DNA of 17,209 nt, taken from an uncultured Collinsella sp. Its GTDB lineage: Bacteria > Actinomycetota > Coriobacteriia > Coriobacteriales > Coriobacteriaceae. How positions within the stretch are numbered: position 1 is the stretch's first letter; every line of letters starts with the position of its first letter. The position numbers and the translations under genes are program-made. Location: contig USPT01000006.1 in assembly GCA_900556705.1 (NCBI GenBank), forward strand, positions 1 to 17,209, given 5' to 3'. Positions 7,209 to 13,628 of the stretch are shown piece after piece. The notes under the pieces are model-generated. The model did not search any database and was not told the DNA's origin. It saw nothing but the letters and a program-made list of their open reading frames with translations.

Positions 7209-7820
7209 CTAGCTATTAAACCCGTTGAACTTGAGATAGCTCATCAAGTAAGCCTTCGAAACGAAGGACGATACCGCGCTACGCACAAGCAGCGACTCAC
7301 GCGTTACCTGATGCGCCGTATCGGGCACGGGAGTCTGCTCGACGGAAAACGCCGCACGAATCGATGCCTCGAGCTGATCGACCACATAATCAAAGGCCGT
7401 CGGGGCATCGTAGCTCAAACGCTGAATGTTAAAGAGTGCCTGCACAGCAGCAATAGGTAGCACCTGCTTAAAGATGCAGATAGCGATCAGGCGGGCAATC
7501 TGCTCGCGGCCATATTGCTTTTTGACCGGAGCAGGCACTAGGCCGACCTTTACGTAGTTATTGATCATCGATGGCGTAATGATAGGCTGCTCAACGCAAA
7601 TGAACAGCGGCTCCATCCACAGCGCAACATACTCAATAACCTGGTCGCGGTAGAGCGTCACATTGGGCAACTGGTCATAGCGCGGCAGACTCAACGTATT
7701 GAGTTTGCGCACGATATCGGACTGAATAAATGCATCGGGCAGCACAGTGGGCTGAATATCCTCAGGCTTAATGCTGACCGACGAATCAGACATCGGAATA
7801 ACGTGTTTAACGTGGTTCAT
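7209..7820 (-). CDS. DUF1836 MerR-like DNA-binding regulator
   Basis: Protein of 203 residues with the DUF1836 domain over about residues 45-165. LPRYDQLPNVTLYRDQVIEYV leads into ITPSMINNYVKVGLVPAPVKKQYGREQIARL (about 81-111), a winged-helix motif close to that of MerR proteins, and then AICIFKQVLPIAAVQALF. The start ATG (7818-7820) has GGAGG eight bases upstream; the longer open frame has no ribosome site and runs into the operator. A 25-base sequence at 7859-7883, just upstream, matches the palindrome in front of degV, which suggests autoregulation and control of degV. The signal it senses is unknown; a lipid or acyl ligand would fit the DegV link but is speculation. Confidence 0.85.
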   Translation of the reverse strand: MNHVKHVIPMSDSSVSIKPEDIQPTVLPDAFIQSDIVRKLNTLSLPRYDQLPNVTLYRDQVIEYVALWMEPLFICVEQPIITPSMINNYVKVGLVPAPVKKQYGREQIARLIAICIFKQVLPIAAVQALFNIQRLSYDAPTAFDYVVDQLEASIRAAFSVEQTPVPDTAHQVTRESLLVRSAVSSFVSKAYLMSYLKFNGFNS

Positions 7821-7858
7821 AAAGGTCCTCCGTTCATTTTCTATATTGTATTCTAGGT

Positions 7859-7883
7859 TATCTAGTTTTGCATACCATATAGC
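7859..7883. promoter_or_regulatory. Second copy of the operator, upstream of the DUF1836 gene
   Basis: These 25 bases begin TATCTAGTTTTG and end ATATAGC. They match 6185-6209 at 22 positions, differing at 7871, 7876 and 7878. The dyad is imperfect here (six of eight bases in the half-sites) but has the same half-site spacing. It lies 39-63 bases upstream of the start codon, where promoter elements must be, so the regulator would sit on or beside its own promoter. Confidence 0.75.
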
Positions 7884-7890
7884 CTGCAAG

Positions 7891-7932
7891 AAAAATGGCG
7901 GGACAGTGCACTGATGCATCGTCCCGCCATTT
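7891..7932 (-). terminator. Intrinsic terminator of trxB
   Basis: AAATGGCGGGAC (7893-7904) pairs perfectly with GTCCCGCCATTT (7921-7932). On the minus strand the stem ends in TTTTT (7891-7895), about 40 bases after the trxB stop. It also insulates the DUF1836 promoter from trxB transcription. Confidence 0.85.
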
Positions 7933-7973
7933 AGTTAATAGATAACAACCTTACATAAGATATATTATCGTAC

Positions 7974-8912
7974 TTATCCGCGGAGAAACGCGTATGCGCT
8001 CGTTGCTGCTATGGCTCCGTCAGAAACGGCGGTCACAACCTGGCGTAAGCGTTTGGAACGGATGTCGCCAGCAGCGAATAGACCTGGCGTGCGTGTCGCC
8101 ATGGATTCATCAGTCAGAATGCCGCCATCAGGCGCCAGATCGACTAAATGCTCAACAAGCTCGGTATGGGGTTGCGTGCCGGTAAAGACAAAAATGCCAA
8201 ACGAGCCAGGCTCAAATGACTCGGTATGAATTTCCCCGGATGCATTGTCCTTAAAGGCAATCGTCGTTGGCATCGCTTCACCAGAAAGTTCAACAATACT
8301 AGTTTGGTACCTAACTGTATTATTGTCCTTTTCGAGTACTTTCTGAACAACACCATCAGGCGCACGAAACTGGTCGCGGCGCAGCACGATGGTCACACTG
8401 CTGGCAATATCTGACAGGAACAGAGCCTCCTCGCAGGCAGCATTGCCGCCGCCGATGACAAAGACCTGTTTGCCGCGGAAGAACATGCCGTCACATGTTG
8501 CGCAATATGAAACGCCACGACCGCGATACGTATCCTCGCCAACAAAACCAGCAGATCGCGGCGTGGCACCCATGCAAGCGATAACGCTCGAGGCCAGCGT
8601 ATCGCCCATATCGTGATGCACCGTAAACAGCGCTGCATCGGCATCGTAATCGATACCCGTAACCATGCTCCATGCGACCTGAGCTCCCAAGCCCTCTGCA
8701 TGCTGCTGAAAACGCTCGCCGAGTTCGGCGCCACTCAAGAGCGGAATGCCCGGATAGTTCTCGACTTCATTGGTCGTGGCGATCTGTCCACCCGACATGC
8801 CCTGCTCAATCACGGTCGTCGTCAGGTTGGCACGCGCAGCGTAAATGGCGGCAGCATAGCCCGCGGGGCCTCCACCGATAATCGCAACATCAATCGGCTG
8901 ATCGGTAGTCAT
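7974..8912 (-). CDS. trxB: Thioredoxin reductase
   Basis: NADPH-dependent flavoenzyme that reduces thioredoxin in the cytoplasm. It shows the FAD-binding IIGGGPAGYAAAIYAAR near the N-terminus, the redox-active C137-A-T-C140 in SYCATCDGMFF, the NADPH-binding FVIGGGNAACEEALFL, and the closing FAD-contact motif GLFAAGDIRSKRLRQVVTA. At 312 residues it has normal family length. The start chosen is ATG 8910-8912, with AGAGGA upstream; the open frame goes on to 8987 but has no better site. It is monocistronic and divergent from the glycosyltransferase gene, with 117 bases between the two start codons. Confidence 0.95.
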   Translation of the reverse strand: MTTDQPIDVAIIGGGPAGYAAAIYAARANLTTTVIEQGMSGGQIATTNEVENYPGIPLLSGAELGERFQQHAEGLGAQVAWSMVTGIDYDADAALFTVHHDMGDTLASSVIACMGATPRSAGFVGEDTYRGRGVSYCATCDGMFFRGKQVFVIGGGNAACEEALFLSDIASSVTIVLRRDQFRAPDGVVQKVLEKDNNTVRYQTSIVELSGEAMPTTIAFKDNASGEIHTESFEPGSFGIFVFTGTQPHTELVEHLVDLAPDGGILTDESMATRTPGLFAAGDIRSKRLRQVVTAVSDGAIAATSAYAFLRG

Positions 8913-9029
8913 GAAGAATCCTCTCGTCGAAACGTTGTCGTTCTTTGCGCTCATACCCAAATTTACGTGAACATGACACTCATGCACTACAATGATAAAT
9001 CGCGTAACAAAGCTGAAGGGGAGTTATCG

Positions 9030-10331
9030 ATGGATCAAACGCAGACGAGCAATAGCGCTCCCCTGCCCATGCAAGCCACTCCCCAACCGGAGCAAATGAC
9101 CGTTTCACCTGCACAAAAACCCCTGGTAACCATTGTGCACGCATCGGTTGGATCGGGCCACAAAGCCGCCGCCAACGCGATTGCACAAGCATTTGACCTT
9201 ATCCGCGGCACCAAGGGAATCCCTAAGGATATTGAGATCGAAGTCCTAGATATCCTCGATTTTGGACGCATTAGGTTCGATGGTAATAAAACAGCAGCGT
9301 CGTTTACCGGCGCCACGCGTCCCATTTACGACCTGACCTGGCGATATACGCTTACAGGACATCTGCTCTGGGGCGGCGGCACAGCATGGTCACGAATTAT
9401 GTTCCCCGCCTTCAACGAATACGTCCGGACCCGCAGGCCCATAGCCGTGGTCGCAACACACATTACGGCGGCCAACGTCGCTGTGGGCGCCCGCGTCATC
9501 ACGGGTATCGATTACCCGGTCATCTGCGTACCAACAGACTATGAAGTTGAAGGCTTTTGGCCCCACAAGGACACCGACCTATTCTGCGTAGCCAACGAGT
9601 TTATGGCCGAAACGCTGCGCCCGCGCAAGGTTCCCGAGTCAAAGATCCGCATAACGGGCATTCCCATTCGTGCCGGTTTCGATTCAGATTACAAACGCGA
9701 AGATGAGCTCAGCAAGTTCAATCTCCCCATAGACAAAACCGTCGTATTGGTGATGGCCGGCGCCAGTTTGCCCCAACCATACGTGCGTTTCCGTGCCGCG
9801 ATGGACCACACGCTCCCCTTCTTACGCAGCTTTGAGGACATGCACTTTGTCTTTTTACCGGGCAAGGATAAGGAATACGCCAACCGACTCAAAACGCTCT
9901 TCGACGCCATGAAGCTCGACAACGTGACGGTACTGGACTACGTAGATGACATGGCGGCCCTCATGCACGGCTGCGACCTGGCAATCCTCAAATCGGGCGG
10001 GCTCACCGTCACCGAGTGCCTGTGCGCGCATCTGCCGATGATCCTACTGGGCAAATCATACGGTCAGGAAAAGGCCAACACCACGATGCTCACCGGCATG
10101 GGCGCCAGCATGCATGTCACCACCGCACGAGAACTCATCGTAACCCTACGTCACTTGCACGACCATCCCGAATCACTCAAAGCCCTACTCATCAACGGCG
10201 AAGTACTACGCCGCCCTCACGCTGCCAAAGACATCGCCATCGCAACCATGGAGCTCGTAGGCAAGCCCCAAAAGCGCAAACGAGCCTTCTGCCGCTTCTA
10301 CTGGGGCGGAAAGCCCGCGCATAACCGCTAG
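9030..10331 (+). CDS. MGDG synthase / UgtP-like diacylglycerol glycosyltransferase
   Basis: Peripheral membrane glycosyltransferase of 433 residues from the MurG-related family (GT28) that adds sugars to diacylglycerol to make glycolipids. The N-terminal half opens with VTIVHASVGSGHKAAANAIAQAF, the acceptor-side signature of MGDG synthases, and has the conserved CVPTDYEVEGFWPHKDTDLFCVANE and ITGIPIR. The C-terminal half carries the nucleotide-sugar site LVMAGASLP and LAILKSGGLTVTECL. The C-terminus is basic (KPQKRKRAFCRFYW), fitting membrane contact. The first 28 residues are a Gln/Pro-rich leader. The start ATG 9030 has AAGGGGAG upstream; the longer frame back to 8613 lies in trxB and is not used. 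A TACAAT at 8988-8993 may be the -10. Sugar donor and number of additions cannot be told. Confidence 0.87.
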   Translation: MDQTQTSNSAPLPMQATPQPEQMTVSPAQKPLVTIVHASVGSGHKAAANAIAQAFDLIRGTKGIPKDIEIEVLDILDFGRIRFDGNKTAASFTGATRPIYDLTWRYTLTGHLLWGGGTAWSRIMFPAFNEYVRTRRPIAVVATHITAANVAVGARVITGIDYPVICVPTDYEVEGFWPHKDTDLFCVANEFMAETLRPRKVPESKIRITGIPIRAGFDSDYKREDELSKFNLPIDKTVVLVMAGASLPQPYVRFRAAMDHTLPFLRSFEDMHFVFLPGKDKEYANRLKTLFDAMKLDNVTVLDYVDDMAALMHGCDLAILKSGGLTVTECLCAHLPMILLGKSYGQEKANTTMLTGMGASMHVTTARELIVTLRHLHDHPESLKALLINGEVLRRPHAAKDIAIATMELVGKPQKRKRAFCRFYWGGKPAHNR

Positions 10332-10341
10332 TCGAATGTCC

Positions 10342-10445
10342 GCCGCTCTGCCGGAGCCGCCCTTATATCATTCCATGCTCAAACATTCTCGCTTCGCTGC
10401 GAAACTGCGCGTGGAACGATATAAGGGCGGCTCCGGCAGAGCGGC
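10342..10445 (+). repeat. Long hairpin element, copy A (shared core, private arms)
   Basis: Perfect 28-bp arms at 10342-10369 and 10418-10445, then a one-base mismatch and five more pairs (TTCCA / TGGAA). The core, 10364-10423, runs from TATATC through ATGCTCAAACATTCTCGC and GCTGCGAAACTGCGCG to GATATA. The same core recurs in inverted orientation at 10622-10690. The outer arm sequence (CTCTGCCGGAGCCGCCC) is not shared with that copy. It starts ten bases after the glycosyltransferase stop. No T-run follows, so it is not a standard terminator. Confidence 0.85.
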
Positions 10446-10522
10446 TGCGTTTACTTACTAGCAGCTACTTCGGTATCCCCTCCATTAGAACCTGCAAAGG
10501 TAAAACAGGAAAATATAAATAC

Positions 10523-10571
10523 AGTAAGCCGATGCGACAAAGGGACAGCCCCTTTGTCGCATCGGCTTACT
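10523..10571. repeat. 22-bp perfect hairpin between the two long elements
   Basis: Arms 10523-10544 and 10550-10571 are fully complementary around the loop ACAGC. The inner part has the form GACAAAGGGACAGCCCCTTTGTC. It has no T-run on either strand and may be a small dispersed intergenic repeat. Confidence 0.8.
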
Positions 10572-10604
10572 AGAAAAGTAAATATTGTTTCAAGCGAGTA
10601 GCCG

Positions 10605-10707
10605 CCCGCCCGGGGCTTACCTATATCGTTCCACGCGCAGTTTCGCAGCGAGCGAAGCGACGCGAGAATGTTTGAGCATGGAATGATATAGGTAAGCCCC
10701 GGGCGGG
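10605..10707 (-). repeat. Long hairpin element, copy B (shared core, private arms)
   Basis: Perfect 23-bp arms at 10605-10627 and 10685-10707, with TTCCA (10629-10633) / TGGAA (10679-10683) pairing further in after one mismatch. The core 10622-10690, read on the minus strand, equals copy A apart from nine extra bases in a CGC/TTCGC-rich middle. The outer arm (CCCGCCCGGGGCTTAC) differs from copy A. Read in the direction of dut transcription it has the same orientation to its gene as copy A has to its own; it begins 17 bases after the dut stop. Confidence 0.85.
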
Positions 10708-10723
10708 AGGGATACGAGCGCCC

Positions 10724-11167
10724 CTAGGCGACGCCGCTGGAGCCGAAGCCTCCGTTGCCTCGGTCGGTTTCGTCTAGTTCTTCTACTTCTATGAGGTTGA
10801 CCGTGGGGACTTCTTGGATGACAAGTTGGGCTATGCGGTCGCCTTTGTTGATTTGGATGTTGTTGGAGGGATCCAGGTTAATGAGGATAACCTTGAGTTC
10901 TCCTCGGTAGTGGGCGTCGATGAGGCCCGGCGTATTGACTATAGACAGGCCCTGCTTGATGGCCAAACCGCTTCGGGGCTGGACGAAGCCGGCGTAGCCA
11001 TCGGGCAGGGCGATGGCCAGCCCAGTAGAGACCAGACGGCGTTCGAAGGGCTTCAGAATGCAGTCCTCGTTGGAGCGCAAATCCAAGCCGGCATCGGTGG
11101 GATGGGCGTATTTGGGAAGCTCGACGGTGGGGTCGAGACGCTTTATGTTGACGGTAATGTTGGACAT
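10724..11167 (-). CDS. dut: dUTP diphosphatase (dUTPase)
   Basis: Trimeric cytosolic enzyme that splits dUTP to dUMP and pyrophosphate, keeping uracil out of DNA and feeding thymidylate synthesis. All five family motifs are present in 147 residues: DAGLDLRS (25-32), PRSGLA (64-69), GLIDAHYRGELKV (81-93), RIAQLVI (111-117) and the C-terminal RGNGGFGSSG (136-145), which closes over the substrate. The start ATG (11165-11167) is four bases after the nrdR stop, and its ribosome site (AAGGTG) lies in the end of nrdR, so the two are co-translated. Confidence 0.96.
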   Translation of the reverse strand: MSNITVNIKRLDPTVELPKYAHPTDAGLDLRSNEDCILKPFERRLVSTGLAIALPDGYAGFVQPRSGLAIKQGLSIVNTPGLIDAHYRGELKVILINLDPSNNIQINKGDRIAQLVIQEVPTVNLIEVEELDETDRGNGGFGSSGVA

Positions 11168-11171
11168 GGAA

Positions 11172-11615
11172 TCACCTTAGCTTGTCGAGCTCTTGCAGAA
11201 ACTCATCGACGTCTTTGAAATCGCGGTAGACCGAGGCAAAGCGGATGTACGCCACCTTGTCGATCTTGGCCAAGCGCTTGAGTACCATGTCACCCAACTC
11301 ATGGGACGTAACGGCCGTCAGCGTGCGAGAGTGCAGCTCGACCTCGATGTCATCGATAATCTCATTGAGCTTCTTAGTGTCGATATCGCGCTTGATAGTG
11401 GCGCGCATCAAGCCGACGAGCAGCTTATTGCGATCGAACCGCTGCTTGGTTCCGTCCGACTTAATGACCTCGATTGGGTCTTCGCATCGTTCGAACGTTG
11501 TAAAGCGATAGTTACACGAGCAACATTCGCGGCGACGCTTAATGGTGTTATTTGACTCCTGCATACGGGAATCAACGACGCGGGTATGTGCCTTGCCGCA
11601 TTTGGGACAGCGCAT
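11172..11615 (-). CDS. nrdR: Transcriptional repressor NrdR
   Basis: Zinc-ribbon and ATP-cone repressor of ribonucleotide reductase genes; it senses ATP/dATP. The zinc ribbon uses C3-x2-C6 and C31-x2-C34, followed by the usual basic RRRECCSCNYRFTTFER. The ATP-cone spans about 46-137 (EVIKSDGTKQRFDRNKLLVGL and onward). At 147 residues it is standard length. The start ATG has AGGAGG just upstream. The start codon and part of the ribosome site are inside a 12-bp inverted repeat (see the separate entry). The gene is 51 bases downstream of the LysM gene and directly upstream of dut. No ribonucleotide reductase gene is in the window. Confidence 0.97.
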   Translation of the reverse strand: MRCPKCGKAHTRVVDSRMQESNNTIKRRRECCSCNYRFTTFERCEDPIEVIKSDGTKQRFDRNKLLVGLMRATIKRDIDTKKLNEIIDDIEVELHSRTLTAVTSHELGDMVLKRLAKIDKVAYIRFASVYRDFKDVDEFLQELDKLR

Positions 11616-11653
11616 GGTACCTCCTCTTAAACGATAACAAGGGTACCATGCGC
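11610..11653 (-). promoter_or_regulatory. Hairpin covering the nrdR start codon
   Basis: GCGCATGGTACC (11610-11621) and GGTACCATGCGC (11642-11653) are perfect complements separated by 20 bases. In the mRNA the downstream arm contains the last bases of the ribosome site and the AUG with its first codons, so pairing would close the start. The loop holds most of AGGAGG. It has no T-run. It may adjust nrdR and dut translation. Confidence 0.6.
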
Positions 11654-11666
11654 AGCGCGATAATGA

Positions 11667-12116
11667 TTACGAACGAGCAGGAACCTTAAGATGCGCACCG
11701 GCGGCGAGCGAACCATGCTCCAGATGATTGACGTTACGGATCATGTCGGAAGTCTCTTGCGTGGAAAGGCCTTCGATTGGATATTCCTCGGCAAGCGACC
11801 AAAGAGAATCACCAGACTGAACGCGAATGGTCTCATAGGTAACGTTGGAAACGGACTCGGCATACGCGGCGTGACGAGCGCTAAAGACCGACGTAGCGAG
11901 GACAAAGAAGAGCGTAAGCGCAATGGCAACGGCGACAATCGTCGGAACCTTCAGGGCAACGCGGCCCGGCGCGGCTACAGCCTGCTGATTGCGAGCAGGC
12001 TTTACGGTCAAAGGCTGAAAGCCGGAGCGGCCACCCTGAACAACCGTAAAAGTGTATTCTGCAGACGTCTCGAGCTTAAGGGCGAGGTTTCCCTGGACCA
12101 TATTCGTTGCGTTCAT
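11667..12116 (-). CDS. Membrane-anchored LysM protein, YneA-like
   Basis: Protein of 149 residues (150 if the preceding ATG at 12117-12119 is used) with a short cytosolic head, one membrane helix (about 58-80, VPTIVAVAIALTLFFVLATSVF) and a C-terminal LysM domain (about 95-148, TIRVQSGDSLWSLAEEY to LKVP) that would bind peptidoglycan outside the cell. Position and layout match YneA-type SOS division inhibitors, which are encoded back to back with lexA in Firmicutes and many actinobacteria. Here the gene diverges from lexA, and a LexA box lies in the spacer of its likely promoter. GAGGAG is best spaced for the second ATG. The head is longer than in typical YneA, so a general LysM role is possible. 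Confidence 0.8.
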   Translation of the reverse strand: MNATNMVQGNLALKLETSAEYTFTVVQGGRSGFQPLTVKPARNQQAVAAPGRVALKVPTIVAVAIALTLFFVLATSVFSARHAAYAESVSNVTYETIRVQSGDSLWSLAEEYPIEGLSTQETSDMIRNVNHLEHGSLAAGAHLKVPARS

Positions 12117-12186
12117 CATGTTCTCCTCTCGCGTGTTTTGCTGAGAACAGTTTTATCAAGCCGCGCGGACAAAAATGTCTAGCGCG

Positions 12187-12200
12187 AGAACGAATGTTCG
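12187..12200. promoter_or_regulatory. LexA box 1
   Basis: AGAACGAATGTTCG matches CGAAC-N4-GTTCG at all but the first base. It lies in the divergent region between the LysM gene and lexA. Confidence 0.7.
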
Positions 12201-12206
12201 GTTATT

Positions 12207-12234
12207 ATTATCTTCGAACAGTTGTTCCTGTCAA
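12207..12234 (-). promoter_or_regulatory. Promoter of the LysM gene
   Basis: On the minus strand a perfect TTGACA (12229-12234) and GATAAT (12207-12212, five of six to TATAAT) are 16 bases apart. LexA box 2 (12215-12228) fills the spacer, so LexA bound there would block polymerase. Confidence 0.7.
12215..12228. promoter_or_regulatory. LexA box 2
   Basis: CGAACAGTTGTTCC differs from CGAAC-N4-GTTCG only at the last base. It lies within the spacer of the LysM-gene promoter. Confidence 0.8.
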
Positions 12235-12242
12235 GCAAAATT

Positions 12243-12256
12243 CGAACATTTGTTTG
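12243..12256. promoter_or_regulatory. LexA box 3
   Basis: CGAACATTTGTTTG fits the Gram-positive SOS box (CGAAC-N4-GTTYG). It is 24 bases before the lexA start and would serve autoregulation of lexA. Confidence 0.8.
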
Positions 12257-12279
12257 ACATGGGTAGAGAGGATGCCCTG

Positions 12280-12924
12280 ATGGCTCGCAAAATTACCAAG
12301 CGTCAGCAGCAAATTTACGACTTCATCAAGGAATATCAGCAGGAGAAGGGTTATCCGCCCAGCGTGCGCGAGATGGCTTCTGCCGTGGGCCTTTCCTCCC
12401 CCAGCACCGTGCACGCCCATCTATCTGCCCTGGAGGCGCGCGGGCTACTCAAGCGCGATGCCACCAAACCGCGCGCTCTGGAACTCTTTAACGAGGACGG
12501 TTCCTCTGTCTCAATTTCTAAATCTGACGAGACCACCGCACCTCGCGGAACGGTCTCACTACCGCTCGTTGGTCGCGTCGCGGCTGGGATTCCCATTCTG
12601 GCCGAGCAGAATATCGAAGACACATTTACTATCCCGACCGAAATCGCCACTGATCAGGGTTCCTTTATCCTTGAGGTGCATGGGAGCTCAATGATCAATG
12701 TCGGTATCTTCAATGGCGATTACATCATCGTCCGTGAACAAAAGAGTGCCATGAACGGCGAAATTGTCGTGGCTATGATTGATGGTTCAGCGACCGTCAA
12801 GACGTTCTACAAGGAGCAGGGACGCGTACGCCTGCAGCCTGAGAATGACACCATGGAGCCTATCTATGCAACGAATCCCGTTATCTTGGGCAAAGTCGTC
12901 GGCTTGATGCGCCGGTTCTCGTAA
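12280..12924 (+). CDS. lexA: SOS repressor LexA
   Basis: Repressor of DNA-damage genes that cuts itself when stimulated by RecA filaments. The N-terminal winged helix has TKRQQQIYDFIKEY and GYPPSVREMASAVGLSSPSTVHAHL. The cleavage bond is A102-G103 in GRVAAGIP. The serine-lysine dyad fits S137 (HGSSM, where many LexA have GDSM) and K174 (GSATVKTF). Length from ATG 12280 is 214 residues. AGAGAGGA stands upstream of this ATG; a nearer upstream ATG (12259) would add seven residues with no family counterpart. Three LexA boxes precede it, one 24 bases before the start. The last base of its stop is the first base of the next start. Confidence 0.96.
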   Translation: MARKITKRQQQIYDFIKEYQQEKGYPPSVREMASAVGLSSPSTVHAHLSALEARGLLKRDATKPRALELFNEDGSSVSISKSDETTAPRGTVSLPLVGRVAAGIPILAEQNIEDTFTIPTEIATDQGSFILEVHGSSMINVGIFNGDYIIVREQKSAMNGEIVVAMIDGSATVKTFYKEQGRVRLQPENDTMEPIYATNPVILGKVVGLMRRFS

Positions 12925-13628
12925 TGCAAAAACGCATCACCATCTTTGATACCGTCCGCGGGCTTACGATGATTTCAATGGCAGGTTTTCACGCTTGCTA
13001 CGACCTTGCCTACCTGTACGACTGGGATATGCCCTGGTTTACCCAGACTGTCTTTCAAGACATCTGGCGCGCCAGCATCAGCTGGGTATTTTTGTTTATC
13101 GCGGGTTGGATGTGCACCCTTTCGCGCAACAATATCAAACGTGCCGCCAAATACGCCTTAGCAGCACTCGTCGTCTGGTTGGCAACAACACTTGTCTCAG
13201 TTGACGATTCTGTTAATTTTGGCATCATCTACTGCATGGCCGCATGTACCGGCATCGTGGCGTTGACCGATCCCGTCCTTAAGAAGATATCGGCGAGATG
13301 GGGCATGTCCCTATGCCTTTTGTTGTTTGCCCTCACCTGGAGCATCCCCAAAACGATCTACCCTGTCCCCTACCTGGCGTGGCTGGGATTTCCGAGCCCT
13401 GGGTTTGTCTCAGGTGATTACTACCCCATCATCCCGTTTTTCTTTATGTATCTTGCAGGATACTTCGCCGCACACATAGCGAAGGGAATCGATAAGACCG
13501 TCCCTAGCTGGGCCTACGCCAATCCCATCCCGGCGCTCGCCAGCCTTGGACGTCACGCACTCCCCTTTTATCTACTGCATCAGCCCATTATTCTGGGCTT
13601 TTTGGAGCTCGTCTACTCGGTGCGATAA
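12924..13628 (+). CDS. DUF1624 / HGSNAT-like membrane acyltransferase
   Basis: Integral membrane protein of 234 residues with about six to seven hydrophobic segments. The N-terminal RITIFDTVRGLTMISMAGFHACYDLAYL and the later SWVFLFIAGWMCTLSRNN are the signatures of the heparan-alpha-glucosaminide N-acetyltransferase-like family (DUF1624), thought to move acyl groups across or at the membrane; PIIPFFFMYLAGYFAA and the terminal ALPFYLLHQPIILGF are typical too. The substrate is unknown. The start overlaps the lexA stop (TAATG), so it is translated after lexA and should rise in the SOS response. Its last 16 bases overlap the end of the convergent hflX gene. Confidence 0.82.
   Translation: MQKRITIFDTVRGLTMISMAGFHACYDLAYLYDWDMPWFTQTVFQDIWRASISWVFLFIAGWMCTLSRNNIKRAAKYALAALVVWLATTLVSVDDSVNFGIIYCMAACTGIVALTDPVLKKISARWGMSLCLLLFALTWSIPKTIYPVPYLAWLGFPSPGFVSGDYYPIIPFFFMYLAGYFAAHIAKGIDKTVPSWAYANPIPALASLGRHALPFYLLHQPIILGFLELVYSVR

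Larger units (their letters stand above)
10332..10723. other. Gene-free convergent region made of inverted repeats
   Basis: No gene is supported in these 392 bases, which lie between the 3' ends of the glycosyltransferase and dut genes. They hold three large inverted repeats (10342-10445, 10523-10571, 10605-10707). The remaining 10446-10522 is AT-rich and featureless. Confidence 0.8.

Noticed and set aside
10342..10707. Ordinary intrinsic terminators or a CRISPR array
   Set aside because: There is no T-tract after either long hairpin, and there are only two inverted copies with no regular spacers.
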